Of a stretch of 64,000 bases of DNA, positions 18,406 through 29,000 are shown piece after piece. Within the stretch, counting starts at the first letter, position 1, and each line of letters starts with the position of its first letter. A model generated the notes under the pieces. The model searched no databases, was not told the origin of the DNA, and saw nothing but the letters and a program-made list of their open reading frames with translations. Location: the NCBI RefSeq assembly GCF_014656195.1, contig NZ_BNBY01000025.1, positions 1 to 64,000 of the forward strand, given 5' to 3'. The DNA is from Kitasatospora xanthocidica. Lineage in GTDB: Bacteria > Actinomycetota > Actinomycetes > Streptomycetales > Streptomycetaceae. The position numbers were made by a program, and so were the translations under genes.

Positions 18406-19071
18406 TCAGGAGACGTGTACCGCCACGCCGCACAAGCCGAGCCCGTTCTCGGCCGCGGCGCGCCACAGTCGCAGCGGGCCGTCAAGGACGGACTCCTCCC
18501 GGGGCGAGTAGTGCAGCCAATCCTGAGCATCCGCCGCAGAACGCTCGGCCTCGGTGAAGGTGAGGGCTCGCTCCACGCGAGGCAAGGTCTGGCGGACCTG
18601 AGCGGAGGTGAGCAGGAAGTTGCCGCACCAGCCCGGAAGGAAAGAGGCGCGGGCCGGGCCGATGGCATGGAAGAGCGATGCGACCGCGTACTCCTTGGAA
18701 TTCACCGAGACGAAAAGGCCGTCACCCGGTTGATCCGTCCACACATCGTCGATGACACAGAAGTCCGGATCGGCCTCTCCGTAGCACATAGCGTCAACGT
18801 TGAGCCCTGGGGCGGTGAGTTCCCGGAACGATTCCACCGCGGCATCGTCGGCCGACGCGGGCCCTGAACTCCTGTACCACGTCCGGTAGTCGGGCAGCGG
18901 CGCCTGCAGCCAACGTTCCCATCGCGCTTGAGCGCGGGGCTGGGACCGGTCCGCCTCCATAGCGGGCAGTAACCGGGGAGACAGGTCGGAGATAAAGGAA
19001 TCCGGGTGGCTGGTGATCGCCCAAACGCTGGTGAAGCCCATACCCTGGACGGTAATACCCGCCGCTGACAT
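18406..19071 (-). CDS. Hypothetical protein, about 221 residues
   Basis: A soluble acidic protein beginning MSAAGITVQGMGFTSVWAIT, with DADPDF-like and FCVIDDVW segments and ending ENGLGLCGVAVHVS. Good actinomycete codon use argues it is real; no catalytic motif or family was recognised. The same frame is open upstream to 19977, but that part overlaps the flavoprotein gene in another frame and is not credible. ATG 19041 (MGFTSVW) is an alternative start. Confidence 0.6.
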   Translation of the reverse strand: MSAAGITVQGMGFTSVWAITSHPDSFISDLSPRLLPAMEADRSQPRAQARWERWLQAPLPDYRTWYRSSGPASADDAAVESFRELTAPGLNVDAMCYGEADPDFCVIDDVWTDQPGDGLFVSVNSKEYAVASLFHAIGPARASFLPGWCGNFLLTSAQVRQTLPRVERALTFTEAERSAADAQDWLHYSPREESVLDGPLRLWRAAAENGLGLCGVAVHVS

Positions 19072-19391
19072 CGACTGCGGTAGCCCGATTCCGCCGGACA
19101 CGGCTCGACCGTTTGCCGTTGCGCACCCCAGCTGCCGGTTGCCCCGGCAGCCTGACGATCCGTGCCGCTTCCGCCGCCCGGGCTGGTCACCGTCGTCGGC
19201 TGCACACCATGCCGAGTGGGTGTCACCGCGCCGATCACGAAAGTCCGGCTGCCGCCGGACCCGGGCCTTGACGGCCCTTTCCGCGCTCATCCATTCGAGC
19301 GGCCGGCCACCGTCTGTCCCGAACATCCCGCTCGAAGGCATGGGGAACCGTGACCAGGCCGATGACCATTCCAGGTTCCGCATTCTGTGAG
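19072..19391. other. Intergenic, 320 bp, no recognised feature
   Basis: Several frames are open, but none has a credible start and motif. Presumably it holds the promoter of the gene at 18406-19071. Confidence 0.4.
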
Positions 19392-19940
19392 TCACTGCCG
19401 GACAGACTCCTCCACAGCCGCGAGTGCGGCCTCCCACGGGTAAGCCTCCGGCTGCCCCTGGCCGGGAGCGTTCGGGACGAAGCCTCCTTCGCCGAGCAGA
19501 ACGCGCACGCCGGCTTCGCGCAGGGTGGCGACGCTGCGGGGGAACTGGGGGTGGCCGGTCAGCGCCGTGTTCGTGCAGGGCATCACCGTCAGCGGGATTC
19601 CCTTGCCGATCGCCTCGGCGGCGAACCCTATGACCCAGGAGGTGGTGATGCCGAGGGCGAGGCTGTTGATGCTGTTCATCGTGGCGGGTGCGAAGAGGAC
19701 CGCGTCGGCGGGTGGGAGGACGTCCGGGTCGCCGGGCCGACGGTAGGTGGACTTCACCGGATGGCCGGTCAGGCGCCTCAGCGTGGGGAGGTCGTCCTGG
19801 AGCCAGCTCTCCGCGGTCGGGGTGAGCCCGAGCGCGACCTCCCATCCCCTGAACTGGGCGTGGCGTACGACCTGCGCCATGTTCAGGACCGGCGGGGCGG
19901 CGGAGCCGAAGAGGTACAGGACCGGGCGCGTGGTGGGCAT
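19392..19940 (-). CDS. HFCD-family flavoprotein
   Basis: 182 residues with the FMN-binding flavoprotein fold: an N-terminal strand VLYLFGSAAPP, a central ADAVLFAPATMNSINSLALGI (the family's PATxN-like motif) and a PCTNTALTGHPQF segment. Relatives include CoaC-type and EpiD/LanD-type Cys decarboxylases, but many Streptomyces paralogues have no known substrate. It lies outside the lanthipeptide operon (1.6 kb away, with a Nudix gene between), and the FxLD precursor has no C-terminal Cys, so I do not assign it as the operon's LanD. Confidence 0.8.
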   Translation of the reverse strand: MPTTRPVLYLFGSAAPPVLNMAQVVRHAQFRGWEVALGLTPTAESWLQDDLPTLRRLTGHPVKSTYRRPGDPDVLPPADAVLFAPATMNSINSLALGITTSWVIGFAAEAIGKGIPLTVMPCTNTALTGHPQFPRSVATLREAGVRVLLGEGGFVPNAPGQGQPEAYPWEAALAAVEESVRQ

Positions 19941-20438
19941 GGCAGTCGTCGAACCTTGTGGGGACGGTCGGCGGCAACCCTGCCGAATTCGGTGATGTGC
20001 CCGATTACTTGGCGCTTCGATCAGATCACCGGGCCGAAACTCCTCAAGGGACGCGCCGTGACCGACTTCATCCTGACACTGCGGGCAAGCGGAACAGGAA
20101 GTCCCGCAAGCTCCGACACATGACCCAGCCGGCCCGGTGACGGCTCAACCGCCCAGCCCCGGCCAGTCGGCGGTTTCTAGGGGCCATTGAAAGGACCGGG
20201 CCAGCGGGGCGGATGCCCCCCACGCGTGCAGGGAGGGCCCGTTGCCCTGCCTCGCGTCCGGTGCTGCTGGCTGGCTGGCCGACTTCTGGGGGCTCCCTGC
20301 GGAGCTTGACGATCAGCGGTACTGCCGTGCTGGTGTTCTCGGGCTCCGGGCCCCGGGCTCCGGACGAGCCGGTCGATCGGGTGGTGCTGTTCGGTGGTGC
20401 GGTGTATCGGCTGCCTTCCTTGATGCGTGACCGGGCTG
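19941..20438. other. Intergenic, about 500 bp, nothing assigned
   Basis: No frame shows a recognisable domain. It probably contains the flavoprotein promoter and the 3' region of the Nudix gene. Confidence 0.4.
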
Positions 20439-20906
20439 TCAGTCGAACAGCCGTCCCAGCAGGGCGCCCTGGCCGGACTGGAGGATGTGCGCGGCCTCCA
20501 ACGGAATCCAGAAGCACTCGAAGTGGGTGGGATCCTGCCCGCCGTCGTGGTCCTCCCGGCTCGTCCACCGCTCCGGGGTGGGCTCGGTGAGCTCTAGATG
20601 GAAGACGTGCCGGTGCTGGATCTCGAACCGGTACGGGCTGATGTCGTACTCGGTCTCGCCGAGCTTGCGCACGATCCTGAAGTCGTTCAGGCCGGTCTCC
20701 TCCCGGGCCTCCCGCAGCGCGGCGGCCTCCGGGCTCTCTCCCAGCCGGATGCCACCGGCCGGGACCTGGATACCGACCTCCTCGTAGCTGTAGTCGGTGT
20801 GCCGGAACACCAGCAGCCGCCCGTCGCGCACGACGTAGACGAGCACCTTCTCCTTGGTGACCTTCTCGGGCATCGGAACAACCTTCACATGGTCGGGAAT
20901 GATCAT
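20439..20906 (-). CDS. Nudix hydrolase
   Basis: 155 residues. It contains a canonical Nudix box GGIRLGESPE...REAREETGL, so it should be a Mg-dependent pyrophosphohydrolase of a nucleotide-linked substrate that cannot be named. It has the long C-terminal strand region (RHVFHLELTEPTPERW) of the NTP-cleaning type. ATG 20906 is preceded by GCGAGG. The frame runs open to 21431, but the extra N-terminus is low-complexity and the domain starts at the chosen ATG. Confidence 0.85.
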   Translation of the reverse strand: MIIPDHVKVVPMPEKVTKEKVLVYVVRDGRLLVFRHTDYSYEEVGIQVPAGGIRLGESPEAAALREAREETGLNDFRIVRKLGETEYDISPYRFEIQHRHVFHLELTEPTPERWTSREDHDGGQDPTHFECFWIPLEAAHILQSGQGALLGRLFD

Positions 20907-21508
20907 CTGGACCTCGCGGGACCGCAGCTCCAGCCCCGAGGCCAGCCGATGAGTCGAGGCTGGCTCGAGACCGACCAGGCCTCGTTCCCAGAGATGTCGT
21001 TGGGAGCGAGTCAAGGCCCGTGATCTAGGGGATTCTCGGTACTCCATAGCTTGCTCATCCGAGCTCTGTGGGCGTTGCCATCGGCTTTCGAGCGCGCCAA
21101 CCCAGTTCGTCTCAGGGGCGCACCGCAGCACCAGGTCGCATCCTCCGCCGGCGATGGTTAGCCGGAGGCCAGGGCCGGCGATGCCGACGACGCGGAGGCC
21201 GACGACGCCGCTGACTTGCCCGCCGGGCTCGCCTCCAGGTAACAGGCTATCCAGGGCATGGGCACTGCGAGGGTACGGGATCCCTCTGCGGAACGTTGTA
21301 TGCCTGTCGAGGCGTACGACGGCTGCCTGCACGGTCTCAGCACATCGAAGTCGATCATCAGCGGGGCTCCTCAGTGTCTCGGGCGGGCGCGGCCCGCCGG
21401 TCGGTGCTGGTCGTCGCCGCAGCGCCTGCAAACACGGTCGGCTCGGGGGCGGGCAAGAGTTGCTCCGGAAGCCAAGTCGGTTTTCGTAGAGTGGAGTTCA
21501 TTAATTTT
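20907..21508. other. Intergenic, about 600 bp, nothing assigned
   Basis: Contains short direct and inverted GCCGGCGATG/CCTCCG elements around 21145-21185 but no convincing gene. It separates the Nudix gene from the end of the lanthipeptide operon. Confidence 0.4.
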
Positions 21509-22672
21509 CTAGGGGGCGGCGTCCGATGTTGGTGCTGGCCGGGCGCGTTGTTCAAGTGGATTGCCTCCGGGAGAGCCCGGGGTGAACGGGGACTTTTCGA
21601 GCACATTCCGGGCGTGGGAGAGGGCCTCCTCCAGTCGGTCGCGGATGGGTTCGGGGAGGATGGCGGAGCCCAGTGCGCAGGTGGCGAGCGAGCGTTCGAG
21701 CGCGGCTGTCCGGCCGGGATCGAGGCGGCGGCGGACGCCCTCGTGCGCGAGGAGGTCGCGCAGTGCGTAACCGTCGCCCGATTCACCCGTTCGGCTGGAC
21801 AGCTGCTCGACCAGGTTTCGGGCGGCGGGTGTGTCGGGTTCGGTGGCGTCGAGCGCGCTCAGAGCGAGGCGGGTGGTGAACACGTTCAGGCCCTCGTTCG
21901 GCTCGAAGGTGAGGCACAGGTCGACCGCGGTCTCGGCGGCCTGTCGGTTCCCGGGACGGCAGAGCGCGGTGAGCACGGCGGTGACGGCGTCCTCCCACGG
22001 GGCGCCGGCCTCGGTCTCCTCCACCAGCGTGAGGGCACCGGTGAGATCCCTGGTGGTGGCTCGGGCGAGGACGGCGACCTGGCGGCCGTCGAACATGCGT
22101 CGGCCGATTCCGCGGTGCGCCTCGATGTGTCGCAGGGCATCGCTCCAGTGGCCGGCGGAGGTGAGGGCGCGGGCGCCGTCGGCGAGCACGACCCGCCATA
22201 GCCACTGGCGGACTTCGTGGCGCTGCTGGTCGGTCTCGGTGAGGCGGGTAGGGAGGGTGATGCCGTCGAGCGTTGCCTCGGTGGCGGCCTCGGTGCCGCT
22301 GGTGACGGCGCGGTAGAGGTCGAGGAGGAGTCGGTGGCCGCGCTGGTGGCGGCCGGCGCGGGTGTGGAGGCGGGCGAGGTTGATGATCGGCTCAAGTCCG
22401 CGGATGGCGCTCGTCGCCGGGAGCGGGCCGCGGGTGAGGTGGAGGGCGGCGTGGCGGTGGCACAGTTCCCGTGCGTAGCCGGGAAGGGCGAGGTCGGAGG
22501 CGAGGAGGGCCGCTTGGTTGAAGATGGTGGACGCGAGGCCCGGGTCGGCCTGCCGGGAGGCCGTGTCGGCCAGCTCGCAGAGCCGGCCGACACGGGCGTC
22601 GAGGGGCAGGCACGCGGGCCGGTGACGTGCGACTAGCGGGAAGCGCCGGGCGACGGGGCCGGTCGGGTGCAC
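21509..22672 (-). CDS. TPR-like protein closing the FxLD lanthipeptide operon
   Basis: 387 residues, almost entirely helical pairs resembling degenerate tetratricopeptide repeats (ASTIFNQAALLASDLALPGYARELCHR; GRHQRGHRLLLDLYRAV; GHWSDALRHIEAH). Such proteins recur in actinobacterial FxLD clusters, where their role is unproven; scaffolding or regulation are reasonable guesses. It starts at GTG 22672, only 4 bp after the methyltransferase stop, so it is co-translated with it. Confidence 0.75.
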   Translation of the reverse strand: MHPTGPVARRFPLVARHRPACLPLDARVGRLCELADTASRQADPGLASTIFNQAALLASDLALPGYARELCHRHAALHLTRGPLPATSAIRGLEPIINLARLHTRAGRHQRGHRLLLDLYRAVTSGTEAATEATLDGITLPTRLTETDQQRHEVRQWLWRVVLADGARALTSAGHWSDALRHIEAHRGIGRRMFDGRQVAVLARATTRDLTGALTLVEETEAGAPWEDAVTAVLTALCRPGNRQAAETAVDLCLTFEPNEGLNVFTTRLALSALDATEPDTPAARNLVEQLSSRTGESGDGYALRDLLAHEGVRRRLDPGRTAALERSLATCALGSAILPEPIRDRLEEALSHARNVLEKSPFTPGSPGGNPLEQRARPAPTSDAAP

Positions 22673-22676
22673 GAGG

Positions 22677-24758
22677 CTACTCCCAGATGACGGTGATCGG
22701 GTGGTGGGGGCGGTCCAGGACGAAGCGGCCGGCGGCCGGGTCCGGGGTGGCCGGGGTGTCGGGGAGTTCGAACCGCAACGTCCGGCCGCGGAAACCGGCG
22801 TTCCAGGCGCGGACGTGTTCGGCGACGAGGTCGGCGAGGGCGGCGCCCGCAGGGCCGTGGCCGATCACGCCGGTCTCGAAGGTCGCGCGGCCCTCGGTGT
22901 CGGGCTCGCCGGGGCGCAGGGTGAGGTAGGCGAGGGAGTCGGCGTCCACGGTGGCCATGGCGCCCCAGCCGAACATGGGGTTCACGCCGCGCTCGCGGGC
23001 GGCGGCGGTCACGCTCATCCGCATCAGGGAGTTCGGGAGGGTGAGGGCCAGCCACAGGTCCTGGTACTCGTAGGTGGTGCCGGCCGGGATGGCCACCCCG
23101 GTCCAGGCCTCGTGGCGTTGGTTGTCGAGGACGCCCGTCAACAGGTCGGCGTCGACCGCCTCGTCCTGGTCCTTGTGGACCTGGAGCGTGACGTCGCCCC
23201 CGTCGGTGAGCTGGACGGTGCGGCGGGCGTCGTCCATGCTCCCGCGCAGCGGCATGAAGACGGCGAGCTGGTCGTCGACCGACACCCAGCCGTCTTTGCC
23301 GCGCTCGAAGGCGATCACCCGGCTGGCGGTGCCGCGCAGGCGCAGCGGCAGGACGATCCGCCCGGAGGGCTTGAGCTGCTGGAGCCATGCGGTGGGCATC
23401 TCGTTGGTGCTCACCGTGGCGATCACCCGGTCGAACGGGGCGCCGTCGGGGTGGCCGAGGGCGCCGTCGCCGAGGACGACGTCGACGTTGGTGACGCCAG
23501 CGTCGGCGAGGTGCTTGCGAGCGCTGTCGACGAGGTCGTCGTCCACGTCCACGGCGACGACGTGTCCGTCGGGGCCGACGATGGTGGCCATGTAGGCGGC
23601 GTTGACGCCGGTGCCGGCTCCGGCCTCGAAGATGTGCTCGCCGGGCTGGGCGTCGAGTTGTTCCAGCATCAGGGCGACGATCGTGGGCTGGGACGCGGCG
23701 CTGATCTGGGTGCCGGAGCCGTCGGTCTTGGTATAGGTGGGGTTGTCGGAGTAGCTGGCATCCAGAGGGAAGCCGGGCAGGAAGTGCTCGCGGGCGACGG
23801 TGCGGAAGGCGTGTTCCACCGCGGTGCTGGTGATGTCTTTCCGGGCGAGCAGGCGGTCGGTGAGGCTGTCGCGCAGCTGCTCGGCGGCCGGGGTGGCGGA
23901 GCTGTCGCTGAGAGTAGTCATTTGGGTGACCCTAGTGGTTGTGCGGATGGTGGACTGCGAGAGCGCGGGGCTCTCGACGGAGTGGAAGACGCTGTCCAAC
24001 GCGCGGGCGGCGGTGGCGGCTTGGTGTTCGACGGGCACGCCGGCGCGGTTGGCCTGGAAGATCAGCAGGTGGGCCAGGACGGCGCGCAGTCCGCGGGTGA
24101 GACGGCCGTCGCGGGTCAGGCGGACGAGGTCTTGTCCGGCCTTCTCGAAGGCGTCGACCCAGCCGGTGCGTCCGGCGAGCGGTCCACCGGGGCGGGTGAG
24201 CCGGCGGGTGTCGAGGGTCATCAGGCGGCGCATCGCGGCGGTCAGGGCGGCGGCCCGCTCGGGGGTGAGGGTGGACGGCTCGGGCCGTTCGGCGGCGAAC
24301 TTCCACCAGACGTCGCCCTGTTCGTACCAGTCGAGGCCTGCGGCGCGGAGCATGGCGGCGGCCAGTACGACGAAGGTCTCGGTCCGGCCGAGGCGGGCAG
24401 GCGCCTGCTGGGCGCCGCGGGCGAGCAGGTGGTGGCTGTCGGCGTGGAAGAGGCGGTGGGCGATCTCCATGGCCTCGGGGCCGCCGAACGCCTCGGTCTC
24501 GGGTTCGTAGACCTCATGGTTCCAGCAGGTCAGGAGACCCTCGCCGACGAGGCCGTCCAGGAGGGCGGTCACCTCGGGAGAGGGTGCGTCGGCACGATAG
24601 CGGAGCCGGAGCGGCTGCTTGCGGATGTACCACCAGTCCTCCAGCACGGCGGAGTTCTGGGCGGCAGTGAGGACAGGGGCCAGGCGGTGGGTGGCGAGCT
24701 GTTCGACGGTGTCGCGGTCGGCGAAGGTGAGGTTGTGCTGGATCCAGCCGGTGGTCAT
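22677..24758 (-). CDS. SpaB_C-like domain fused to PIMT-type O-methyltransferase (FxLD system)
   Basis: 693 residues in two parts. Residues about 1-270 resemble the thiopeptide/LanB C-terminal (SpaB_C) domain: WIQHNLTFADRD, WWYIRKQPLRLRY, MLRAAGLDWYEQGDVW. From residue 280 (MTTLSDSSATP) begins a protein-isoaspartate-methyltransferase-like enzyme with SAM motif I EAGAGTGVNAAYM near 378, GHVVAVDVDDDL and VLGDGALG. In class I lanthipeptide clusters such enzymes methylate an Asp side chain, giving a succinimide and then isoAsp. ATG 24758 follows the LanC stop by 14 bp with GAGGA upstream. Internal ATG 23921 could give a separate methyltransferase chain. Confidence 0.85.
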   Translation of the reverse strand: MTTGWIQHNLTFADRDTVEQLATHRLAPVLTAAQNSAVLEDWWYIRKQPLRLRYRADAPSPEVTALLDGLVGEGLLTCWNHEVYEPETEAFGGPEAMEIAHRLFHADSHHLLARGAQQAPARLGRTETFVVLAAAMLRAAGLDWYEQGDVWWKFAAERPEPSTLTPERAAALTAAMRRLMTLDTRRLTRPGGPLAGRTGWVDAFEKAGQDLVRLTRDGRLTRGLRAVLAHLLIFQANRAGVPVEHQAATAARALDSVFHSVESPALSQSTIRTTTRVTQMTTLSDSSATPAAEQLRDSLTDRLLARKDITSTAVEHAFRTVAREHFLPGFPLDASYSDNPTYTKTDGSGTQISAASQPTIVALMLEQLDAQPGEHIFEAGAGTGVNAAYMATIVGPDGHVVAVDVDDDLVDSARKHLADAGVTNVDVVLGDGALGHPDGAPFDRVIATVSTNEMPTAWLQQLKPSGRIVLPLRLRGTASRVIAFERGKDGWVSVDDQLAVFMPLRGSMDDARRTVQLTDGGDVTLQVHKDQDEAVDADLLTGVLDNQRHEAWTGVAIPAGTTYEYQDLWLALTLPNSLMRMSVTAAARERGVNPMFGWGAMATVDADSLAYLTLRPGEPDTEGRATFETGVIGHGPAGAALADLVAEHVRAWNAGFRGRTLRFELPDTPATPDPAAGRFVLDRPHHPITVIWE

Positions 24759-24772
24759 CGATGGGTCCTCGG

Positions 24773-26029
24773 TCAGGAGGTCAGGAGGCAGGCGTCCCAG
24801 CGGGTCGCCGGTGCGGCGCCGGTGGCGGGGGCGAGCAGCGCGAGAGCGGTGCCGGCGGCGCCTTCCAGGAACCCGGGTCCGGCTGAGGTGAGCAGCTGTC
24901 GGGCTTGCGAGCCGGGGTCGGTACGGGGTGGGTGGGCGGTGTCCAGGAGCAGGGCGGCGGCGGAGCGCAGCCGGGCGGCGAGGCGTGGGGAGGCGTCGGC
25001 GGCGGCGCGGTGGGCGATGTGGGCGAGCCCGGCGAAGCCGTGGCAGGCGGACAGATCAGTGGTCGCGGCCAGCGACGGCGGGTCCAGCAGGGCGGCGGAC
25101 AGGGCGTCCTCGGCGTTGTGACGGAGGCGCTGGTCGCCGAGGGCGAGGGCGGCGAGCTGCTGGGCGCGGGCGATTCCGGCGGTGCCGTAGCACCAGCTCG
25201 GCCGTTGCGGGGCCAGCGGTTCGCGGGCGCCGAGGGGCAGGTGCACGGGGGTGATCCAGTACGGCCAGGCGTGGTGGTCACGCCAGCGCTCCAGCCAGGC
25301 CAGGATCGTGCCGATCGCCGAGCGTTGGCCGTCCACCTCCACTCCGTGGCGCAGAGCCAGGGCGAGCAGGGCGAGAGGACCGGCGATCCCGTGCGCGAGG
25401 CCGTTGTTGGCGTGTCCTGCGGGGAATCGGTCGTCGGGTTTCCCGGACGGGCCGCTCGCGGTCCACCAGCCCGGCAGTAGCTCGCCGCCGCGCTTCACGT
25501 CTTCGGTGAGCCGGACGACGTAGGTCAGCACTGCGCGGATCGCGTTCCCGCGCGGCGCCCGGCGCAGCAGGACGGAGCCGAGGCCGGCCAGGCCGCGGAT
25601 GGTGTCGAACTCCGCGAGGGTCGGGAGGTCGCCGCCATCGATCCGGGCGAACGCGGCCTCGCACCGGGCGAGAGCATCGGCTGTCACTACCTGGTCGAGT
25701 TGGTCGAGGGCTCGCTTGTAGGAGCCGGGTAGGGCCTGGGCTGCGCAGCCGAGGACGTGGGTGAGGGCGGGGGCGCCGTAGTAGAGGTGGCTTTCCGGCC
25801 CGCTGGTGACCTGGGCGCCGGTCGCGACCTCGAGCCAGGCACGGGCCGGTTCCCACGGGCCCCGTCCGGTGGCGGCGCGCTCGATGTGGAGCAGGGCGAT
25901 GCCAGGGGCACCGGTGGCCAGGGACTGGCGCCACTGCGGACGCGAGGCCCAGCCGGTGGGCGCATCGTCGGGGGCGGCGAGCAGCTCGGCGATCCGGTCG
26001 GACAGGCGGAGGGCGGGGTGCGGGTTCAC
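24773..26029 (-). CDS. LanC-like lanthionine cyclase
   Basis: 418 residues. LanC zinc ligands are visible: Cys in WCYGTAGIARAQQL and Cys-His in SACHGFAGLAHIAHRA. It has the conserved HANNGLAHGIAGPLALLALAL block and the GFLEGAAGTALALLAP glycine-rich terminus, so it should cyclise Cys thiols onto dehydroamino acids made by LanB. GTG 26029 overlaps the LanB stop as GTGA, so translation is coupled. Long readthrough of this frame upstream to 27142 is only a shadow of LanB. Confidence 0.92.
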   Translation of the reverse strand: MNPHPALRLSDRIAELLAAPDDAPTGWASRPQWRQSLATGAPGIALLHIERAATGRGPWEPARAWLEVATGAQVTSGPESHLYYGAPALTHVLGCAAQALPGSYKRALDQLDQVVTADALARCEAAFARIDGGDLPTLAEFDTIRGLAGLGSVLLRRAPRGNAIRAVLTYVVRLTEDVKRGGELLPGWWTASGPSGKPDDRFPAGHANNGLAHGIAGPLALLALALRHGVEVDGQRSAIGTILAWLERWRDHHAWPYWITPVHLPLGAREPLAPQRPSWCYGTAGIARAQQLAALALGDQRLRHNAEDALSAALLDPPSLAATTDLSACHGFAGLAHIAHRAAADASPRLAARLRSAAALLLDTAHPPRTDPGSQARQLLTSAGPGFLEGAAGTALALLAPATGAAPATRWDACLLTS

Positions 26030-29000
26030 AGGTCGCCGTCCCGGGAAAGGCGGGCGCAGGCGGCGGCGCGGGCCAGGTGCAGGACCTGGGCCTCGTCGTC
26101 GAAGTCGATGCGGTGGGCGCGGGCGTAGGAGCAGTGCAGCAGCGAGCCGAGGACGTCGTCCGGCGAGACCCCCTGGGTGTGTGGGCCGGGGAAGAAGCGG
26201 CGGTAGGCGTCGAGGGTCCGGTGCCGTCCGGCCCAGGTGTCCACGATCGTGTCGCCTCCGGGCTCCGTGCGCAGCGCCGCGAAGCCGCCTGCGGGGTCGG
26301 CCAGGCGCACGGCCTCGCGGAAGACCGGCCGGGGTATGGCGGCTGGGGGTGTGGCGGGGACGTTGCGGATGAGCCAGTGGAGCCCGGCGGAGGGGGAGCC
26401 TGTGAAGCCTGCGGCGATGGCGACGGCGTGGGCGGTCAGCAGCGCCAGCCGCTCTGGCCGGGCGGGCTGGGACAGGTGGGCGAGGACGGCGGCGGAGTCG
26501 GCGCGGAAGACCTGCTCGGCCGCGGCCCAGGCGGGGCCCTCGCCCCAGCGGCCGGTCTCCGTGTACGAGGTGGGGTACACGACCTCCGACAGCAGTCCGG
26601 CCTGGTGCATCTCGGCGACCCAGGTGCTGATCACGGCGGCGGCGGGACCGAAGCCGTCCGGGCCGGGCAGGGCGATACGCAGCCGCAGGTGCTGGCGGGG
26701 GTCGCGGAACCGGACGAACCACCAGGCCGGATGCCTGAGCCGCGTGAGCAGGTCGGGCAAGTGCCGGGTGAGGACGGTGTTCTGGCGTTCCGGGTCGCCG
26801 TACAGCGAGGCGAGCAGTACCCGGGAAGTGCCCGGTGCGTCCCCGTGGCCGCGCCGCAGGATCCGCGCGGTGGTGGGCTTGGGCAGTCGCGGCCAGGCCG
26901 GGGCCCGGGTGGCGGTGACCGGGACGACGATCTCGTGAGCCCGGCCGCCGGCCCAACCCAGGTCCGTCGGAGAGGGGGTCTCCACGAGGACGGCGTGCGA
27001 CGCGGAGTGGAGGTGGGAGCGCAGCAGGACGCGGTGGCCGGGGTGGTCCAGGTCGAGCGGCAGGCCTTGGCTGTCGGCGGCCAGCAGCATCCGACGCGGT
27101 GCCCGGCGCCGGTCCAGCAATGCGAGGAGCGCGTCCTCCCACTGTGCCGACGGCACACGTGGGGGCGGAAGCTCGGTGGCGGACAGCCGCCAGGTGGCCG
27201 GGGAGAGGATGATGCGGCCGTACCGCAGCCGGGGCCGGAACGGTAGGGAGGCCAGCGCGCCCCAGGAGAAGAGGGTGACCTGCGCGGCCTGGGCGCGGGA
27301 GAGTTCGGTGATCAGCCGGGCCATCGGCGCCGTGTGGATGCGCAGGTTCAGGGCGTGGGTGGCGCTCGCCTCGATCCGCACGCCGTGCGCGGGCGCGGCC
27401 AGGTACATCCGTCGGCCGTCGCAGCCGACTGCCAGGTCCTCCAGGCGGAGAACCCGGTCATCGGTGTCCGGGCGGTGTTCGGTGAGGCTGACGACGAGCT
27501 GTCCGGTCGCCGTGCTGCGGGCCACGTGCCCGGTCGCCGCGTCCAGCGGCGGGCAGGACAGCTGAGCGGTGACCGCGTGCTCGTCCATGCTCGGCAGGTT
27601 CGTCAGCACCTCGGTGAAGGCCGCGCGGTGCTGCGGGGCGAGGATATGAAGGAACCGGCCGGTCGACACCCCGGCCGCCCGGGCGACGGAGACGACCTCC
27701 AACCAGAAGCGACCCCGGTCCAGGGCCTGCGAGCTGCGGGCCCGGAGGCGGAAGACGATCTCCAGATGCGGAGGAAGACGCGGCCCCTCGGCGGGGCCGA
27801 GGTCGAGGGCGTCGAGAATCTGCTCGTCGAGGACGACCTCACGCTGCAAGTCGAGCGCCGCCCGCTGGGCGAGAGAGGCCAGGAGCTCGTCACGCTCGCC
27901 GAAGCGCGGGGCCTCGGCCGGTTGGGCGCCGGGGTACCCGTCGGGCCAGCCGATCCCGCTGTCCGCGACCATGTCCAGCAGCGGCACCAACGCGCCCCGG
28001 CCATACCGCTCGTAGAACCTCCGATGGTAGGAGCGCCACGCGGCAGCCCCGAACGGCAGGGCGCTGAGTCGGGTGAGCAGGCCGGCCGCCGTGGCGGCGT
28101 CGTCGGCGACGGTCCGGGGCAGCACGAGGTCGGTGTCCAGGCACACATCAACGGCCAGCACCGGTCGGTCCGCCATGGCAGGCCGACCGGCTGCTGCCAT
28201 CGCCCGGGTGATCTCCGTACGGGCGGCGCGACTCGGCGCTTGAGCATGGCCGGCGATCCCGTCCTCGACGGCCCGCAGGTCGGCGAGCAGCCCGGCGGCC
28301 TCCGGCACTTGGCCGGCGCCGTCCTTCTCCAGCGCGGCGATCAGGTGACCGAGCGGGTCCGGTTCGGTGGCGGGAGCGTGGAGGCTGGTGATCAGGGCAC
28401 GGCGGGCGACCAACTCGGCCAGCGCGTCCTCGATCCGCCAGTCGGCTGCGGTGGGGAACTCGGAGGCCAGCTTGTCGGCCATCGCCCGGAACAGGATCGG
28501 GCGATGGGCGAGGGCCAGGGCGAGCGCGACGGGGCGGGTGTGGCGCAGGCTCACCTCCGCCGTACCCGTGCCGCTCCCGGACCGGAAGAGTGGCTGATGC
28601 GGAATCACCAGGCGGTCGTCGCGCACGTGCGCGGTGGTGTTCGCGACCACCTCCAGCCGGGCGAGCACTGCCGGAGTCTGCTCCAACTGCCGGATCAGCT
28701 GGGCCACCCAGGCGGCTGAGGCCCGCGCGACGGTGTGGTGCTCGGCGCCCCAGCGCACCTCGGCGGCGGGTCCGAACCCGGCTGCCTGGACGCCGGCGAA
28801 GTGCCCGAACGGGGTCGGCCGAGAGGTCGCCCGCAACAGGTAGCGGGCGGTTGAGAGCGCGGCGCGACGGACCTCGCGCGGCGTCGGCTCTCCAGCGGAG
28901 AGCAGCTGCACGACCTGGCGGGCCAGGACTGGGCTGGCGAGCGCGAGCGCCTCGGTGAGGCCCTCGTCGGCCCACACCTCGCGCAGCCACCCGACCTGCC

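Noticed and set aside
19392..19940. Flavoprotein as the LanD decarboxylase of the lanthipeptide operon
   Set aside because: It is outside the operon and the FxLD precursor ends in GFH, not Cys, so there is no substrate for oxidative decarboxylation.
18406..19977. 523-codon reading of the hypothetical gene at 18406
   Set aside because: The N-terminal half overlaps the flavoprotein gene in another frame and is Arg/Pro-rich filler; the start was moved to 19071.
22701..25121. Long plus-strand ORF opposite the methyltransferase and LanC genes
   Set aside because: Shadow frame with no recognisable motifs; both minus-strand genes have clear catalytic signatures.
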